Positions 22,111 to 23,642 of a DNA stretch of 23,642 nucleotides are shown in pieces. Below the pieces are notes generated by a model that was not told the origin of the DNA, searched no databases, and worked only from the letters and a program-made list of their open reading frames with translations. The DNA is from Pelagibacteraceae bacterium AG-339-N18 (GTDB lineage: Bacteria > Pseudomonadota > Alphaproteobacteria > Pelagibacterales > Pelagibacteraceae). Location: assembly GCA_003282055.1 (NCBI GenBank), contig QCAD01000005.1:1-23642 (forward strand). The letters run 5' to 3'. Positions within the stretch are counted from its first letter, which is position 1. Every line of letters starts with the position of its first letter. Both the position numbers and the translations under genes were made by a program.

Positions 22111-23151
22111 TTAATGATTAATTGATGAGGAAAAATTCCAAGAGCAATCAAAACTAGGTATATAAACTCTTGATAAATTTGTATTTCCAAAATGATGGTT
22201 AAATACATTCAACCAATTTTCAACTTGAAGAGGTTTTTTATCCTGACTACCAACCTGCGCAGTAATAACTCCTTTAGGTTTAAGTATTCTTATTAAAGAG
22301 TCCATGTTCTTAGCGGCAAGATCAATACAAAACTGATCATCATTTAAATCAACAAAAATGTGATCATATGTATCTTCGTTAACTGTCTTTATACTCTCAA
22401 AAGCATCGCCCCATACACATTTAACTGAATTTTTTTCTGTAGCTTTTTTTCCGATATTACCTAAATGTTTATTGCAAACTTCGACAACTTCTGGATCTAA
22501 TTCATACCAATCTATAAAATTAAACTTTTTTGATATACATTCTCTTGCAACACCACCATCACCACCACCAATTATTGCTGCTCTCTCGTTTTTTTTATTT
22601 AATTTTAAGCCAGCTCCTACAAAAGTTGAGCTATATAAATGTTCATCTGAAGCTGCAACTTGTATTTCACCATCAATAAATAGAGATTTTCCAAATTGTT
22701 CTAATTCTAAAATTTCAATATGTTGACCAGCTTTTGATTTAAAATCTTCTAGAACATCATTAACAACATATGACTTTTGTAAACCAGGTGAACTATAAAT
22801 ATCATGATAAAGAGATCTAGTATCTCTATTAAATTCTTTCTTAACTATACGTTTATGTTTAAATTCTTTTTTTACGATATCAATTGCTACTGATGGGCTT
22901 ATTTTTCCACAAGTAAAAAAATCAAAACTAATAATTTCATTTTCTGGAAATGTGTGAAAACTTATATGACTTTCAGCTAATAAAGCTAAAATTGTAAAAC
23001 CTTGTGGTTCAAATTTGTATTTTGAAATATTTAAGATAGTTACATTTGCTGCTTTAGCTATTTTATGTATAACTCTTTCAAAGACTGAAGGATCGTACTC
23101 TTTTTTAGTACCTATAATATCTAAAGTAATATGCTCCCCAACTTTAATCAT
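22111..23151 (-). CDS. Fused S-adenosylmethionine decarboxylase-aminopropyltransferase (SpeD-SpeE)
   Basis: A bifunctional 346-residue polyamine enzyme. Residues 1-115 are a class 1 AdoMet decarboxylase: the self-cleavage site is E60-S61 in LLAESHISFHTFPE, with H66 and C81 (FFTCG) in exactly the spacing of T. maritima S63, H68 and C83. S61 would become the pyruvoyl cofactor. From about residue 125 a spermidine-synthase fold follows: GQHIEILELEQFGKSLFIDGEIQ, DEHLYSS, the AdoMet-binding GGGDGG, then WYELDPEVVEVC and VWGDAFE; the catalytic-Asp segment is DLNDD. SpeE normally has an HP pair after DExxY, here altered to VGAGL. Product would be decarboxylated AdoMet plus spermidine (or a similar triamine) and methylthioadenosine. 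The gene begins 1 bp after the aldolase gene. Confidence 0.92.
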   Translation of the reverse strand: MIKVGEHITLDIIGTKKEYDPSVFERVIHKIAKAANVTILNISKYKFEPQGFTILALLAESHISFHTFPENEIISFDFFTCGKISPSVAIDIVKKEFKHKRIVKKEFNRDTRSLYHDIYSSPGLQKSYVVNDVLEDFKSKAGQHIEILELEQFGKSLFIDGEIQVAASDEHLYSSTFVGAGLKLNKKNERAAIIGGGDGGVARECISKKFNFIDWYELDPEVVEVCNKHLGNIGKKATEKNSVKCVWGDAFESIKTVNEDTYDHIFVDLNDDQFCIDLAAKNMDSLIRILKPKGVITAQVGSQDKKPLQVENWLNVFNHHFGNTNLSRVYIPSFDCSWNFSSSINH

Positions 23152-23152
23152 C

Positions 23153-23642
23153 TTACCCTTTTTTATAGTTTTTAGCCTTATCTAAAACTTTTTTCATTTC
23201 TTCAAATGAAAGAATCTTAGGTTGTCCTAGTTTTAAAGCAATAGTGTATTGATGACAAATATTTTCTATCTCTTGTGCAAGTTCAAATGCATCCTCTAAA
23301 TTTTTTCCAAAAGCAACCTGGCCGTGATTAGACATTAAACAAGCAGATCTATTTTCTAAGGCTTTGATCACATTTTTAGATAGTTCTTCTGTTCCAAAAG
23401 TAGCGTATTCAGCACATTTAATGTCATCTCCTCCTGCAAGAGCAATCATATAATGAAAGGGGGGAATTGATTTTCCATGTGAAGATACAGCTGTTGCGTG
23501 TGGAGAATGAGCGTGAACAATAGCATGTGCTTCTTTTTTATTTGCATAAATATCTCGATGAAATCTCCATTCAGATGATGGTTTATTGGTTTTATCGTTT
23601 TTTTCTTCTTCTTCTTCTTTTATATTCATAAAAACAATATCT
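23153..23642 (-). CDS. Class II (FucA-like) aldolase, partial; N-terminus beyond the right edge
   Basis: Zinc-dependent aldolase that cleaves ketose 1-phosphates to DHAP and an aldehyde. The frame is open to the window edge (the residues before the Met at 23629 read DIVF), so that Met is internal. Counting from it, E20, H39, H41, Y60 and H102 correspond to E. coli FucA E73, H92, H94, Y113 and H155 with one constant offset of 53: the catalytic acid/base, two zinc ligands, the proton-donor Tyr and the third zinc ligand are all kept, and about 40 codons probably lie outside the window. Local similarity is strong (PSSEWRFHRDIY, FHYMIALAGG, YATFGTEELS). A lysine/glutamate-rich insert (EEEEEKNDKTNK) occupies the loop before PSSEW. 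The gene precedes speDE by 1 bp, so a role in methylthioadenosine salvage is plausible but unproven. Confidence 0.88.
   Translation of the reverse strand, partial: DIVFMNIKEEEEEKNDKTNKPSSEWRFHRDIYANKKEAHAIVHAHSPHATAVSSHGKSIPPFHYMIALAGGDDIKCAEYATFGTEELSKNVIKALENRSACLMSNHGQVAFGKNLEDAFELAQEIENICHQYTIALKLGQPKILSFEEMKKVLDKAKNYKKG

Noticed and set aside
22472..22726. 84-codon plus-strand frame opposite speDE
   Set aside because: Antisense shadow of the conserved GGGDGG region; low-complexity S/P-rich translation without a start signal.
23153..23629. Complete 158-residue aldolase starting at 23629
   Set aside because: The frame stays open to the window edge and the active-site residues have a constant offset of 53 from FucA, so the Met is internal.

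Overview
The window looks like a chromosomal segment from a SAR11 alphaproteobacterium (Pelagibacterales, 'Candidatus Pelagibacter' type). This is inferred from strong AT bias, very tight packing with no gap above about 160 bp, stop/start overlaps, and the gene content (TRAP and ABC uptake systems, fused SpeD-SpeE, gamma-carbonic anhydrase). No rRNA, tRNA, insertion sequence, prophage or CRISPR array was recognised. Twenty-seven protein genes are supported; the first (nrdA) and last (a FucA-like aldolase) run off the window edges.

Layout. 1-3388: the N-terminal part of class I ribonucleotide reductase (minus) faces away from a phosphomannomutase/phosphoglucomutase (plus), with two NrdR-box-like sites 31 bp apart between them. 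3389-3698: a strong hairpin plus T-run abuts the start of a 66-residue DUF2061 membrane protein. 3700-8416 (minus): dctP-dctQ-dctM (TRAP transporter), dusA and a TauE/SafE permease, with the last four genes overlapping one another. A good sigma70-type promoter precedes dctP and a perfect 14-bp hairpin separates dctP from dctQ. 8512-9654: a class III CoA-transferase divergent from dctP. 9655-11440 (minus): an MFS transporter and rpoZ. 11452-13636 (plus): a beta-hydroxyacid dehydrogenase, a flavin-binding PNPOx-like protein and an unrecognised probable outer-membrane barrel. 13659-15637 (minus): gamma-carbonic anhydrase, a secreted alpha/beta hydrolase and a cis-CaaD-like tautomerase. 15658-18654: a thioredoxin-like protein, a GT4 glycosyltransferase, a GT9 heptosyltransferase-like protein and a DUF6165 protein, probably for surface glycans. 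18664-19815: a creatinase-like M24 protein that has lost the metal ligands. 19812-23642 (minus): FucA-like class II aldolase, fused AdoMet decarboxylase-spermidine synthase, then a basic-amino-acid/opine-type ABC system (binding protein and two permeases, no ATPase).

How they fit. Three themes stand out. (1) Nutrient capture: two transport operons each place a stable hairpin after the binding-protein gene, probably to make more binding protein than membrane subunits. (2) Polyamines: SpeDE releases methylthioadenosine, and the aldolase gene 1 bp upstream keeps every FucA active-site residue, suggesting MTA salvage through a DHAP-shunt-like route (inference). (3) Small-acid chemistry: a TRAP transporter divergent from a CoA-transferase, and a tautomerase with all six cis-CaaD/Cg10062 catalytic residues in register.

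The compact design is itself notable: convergent genes share TTAA stops, tandem genes join by TAATG, and divergent start codons lie as little as 11 bp apart, which implies promoters inside neighbouring genes and leaderless mRNAs.
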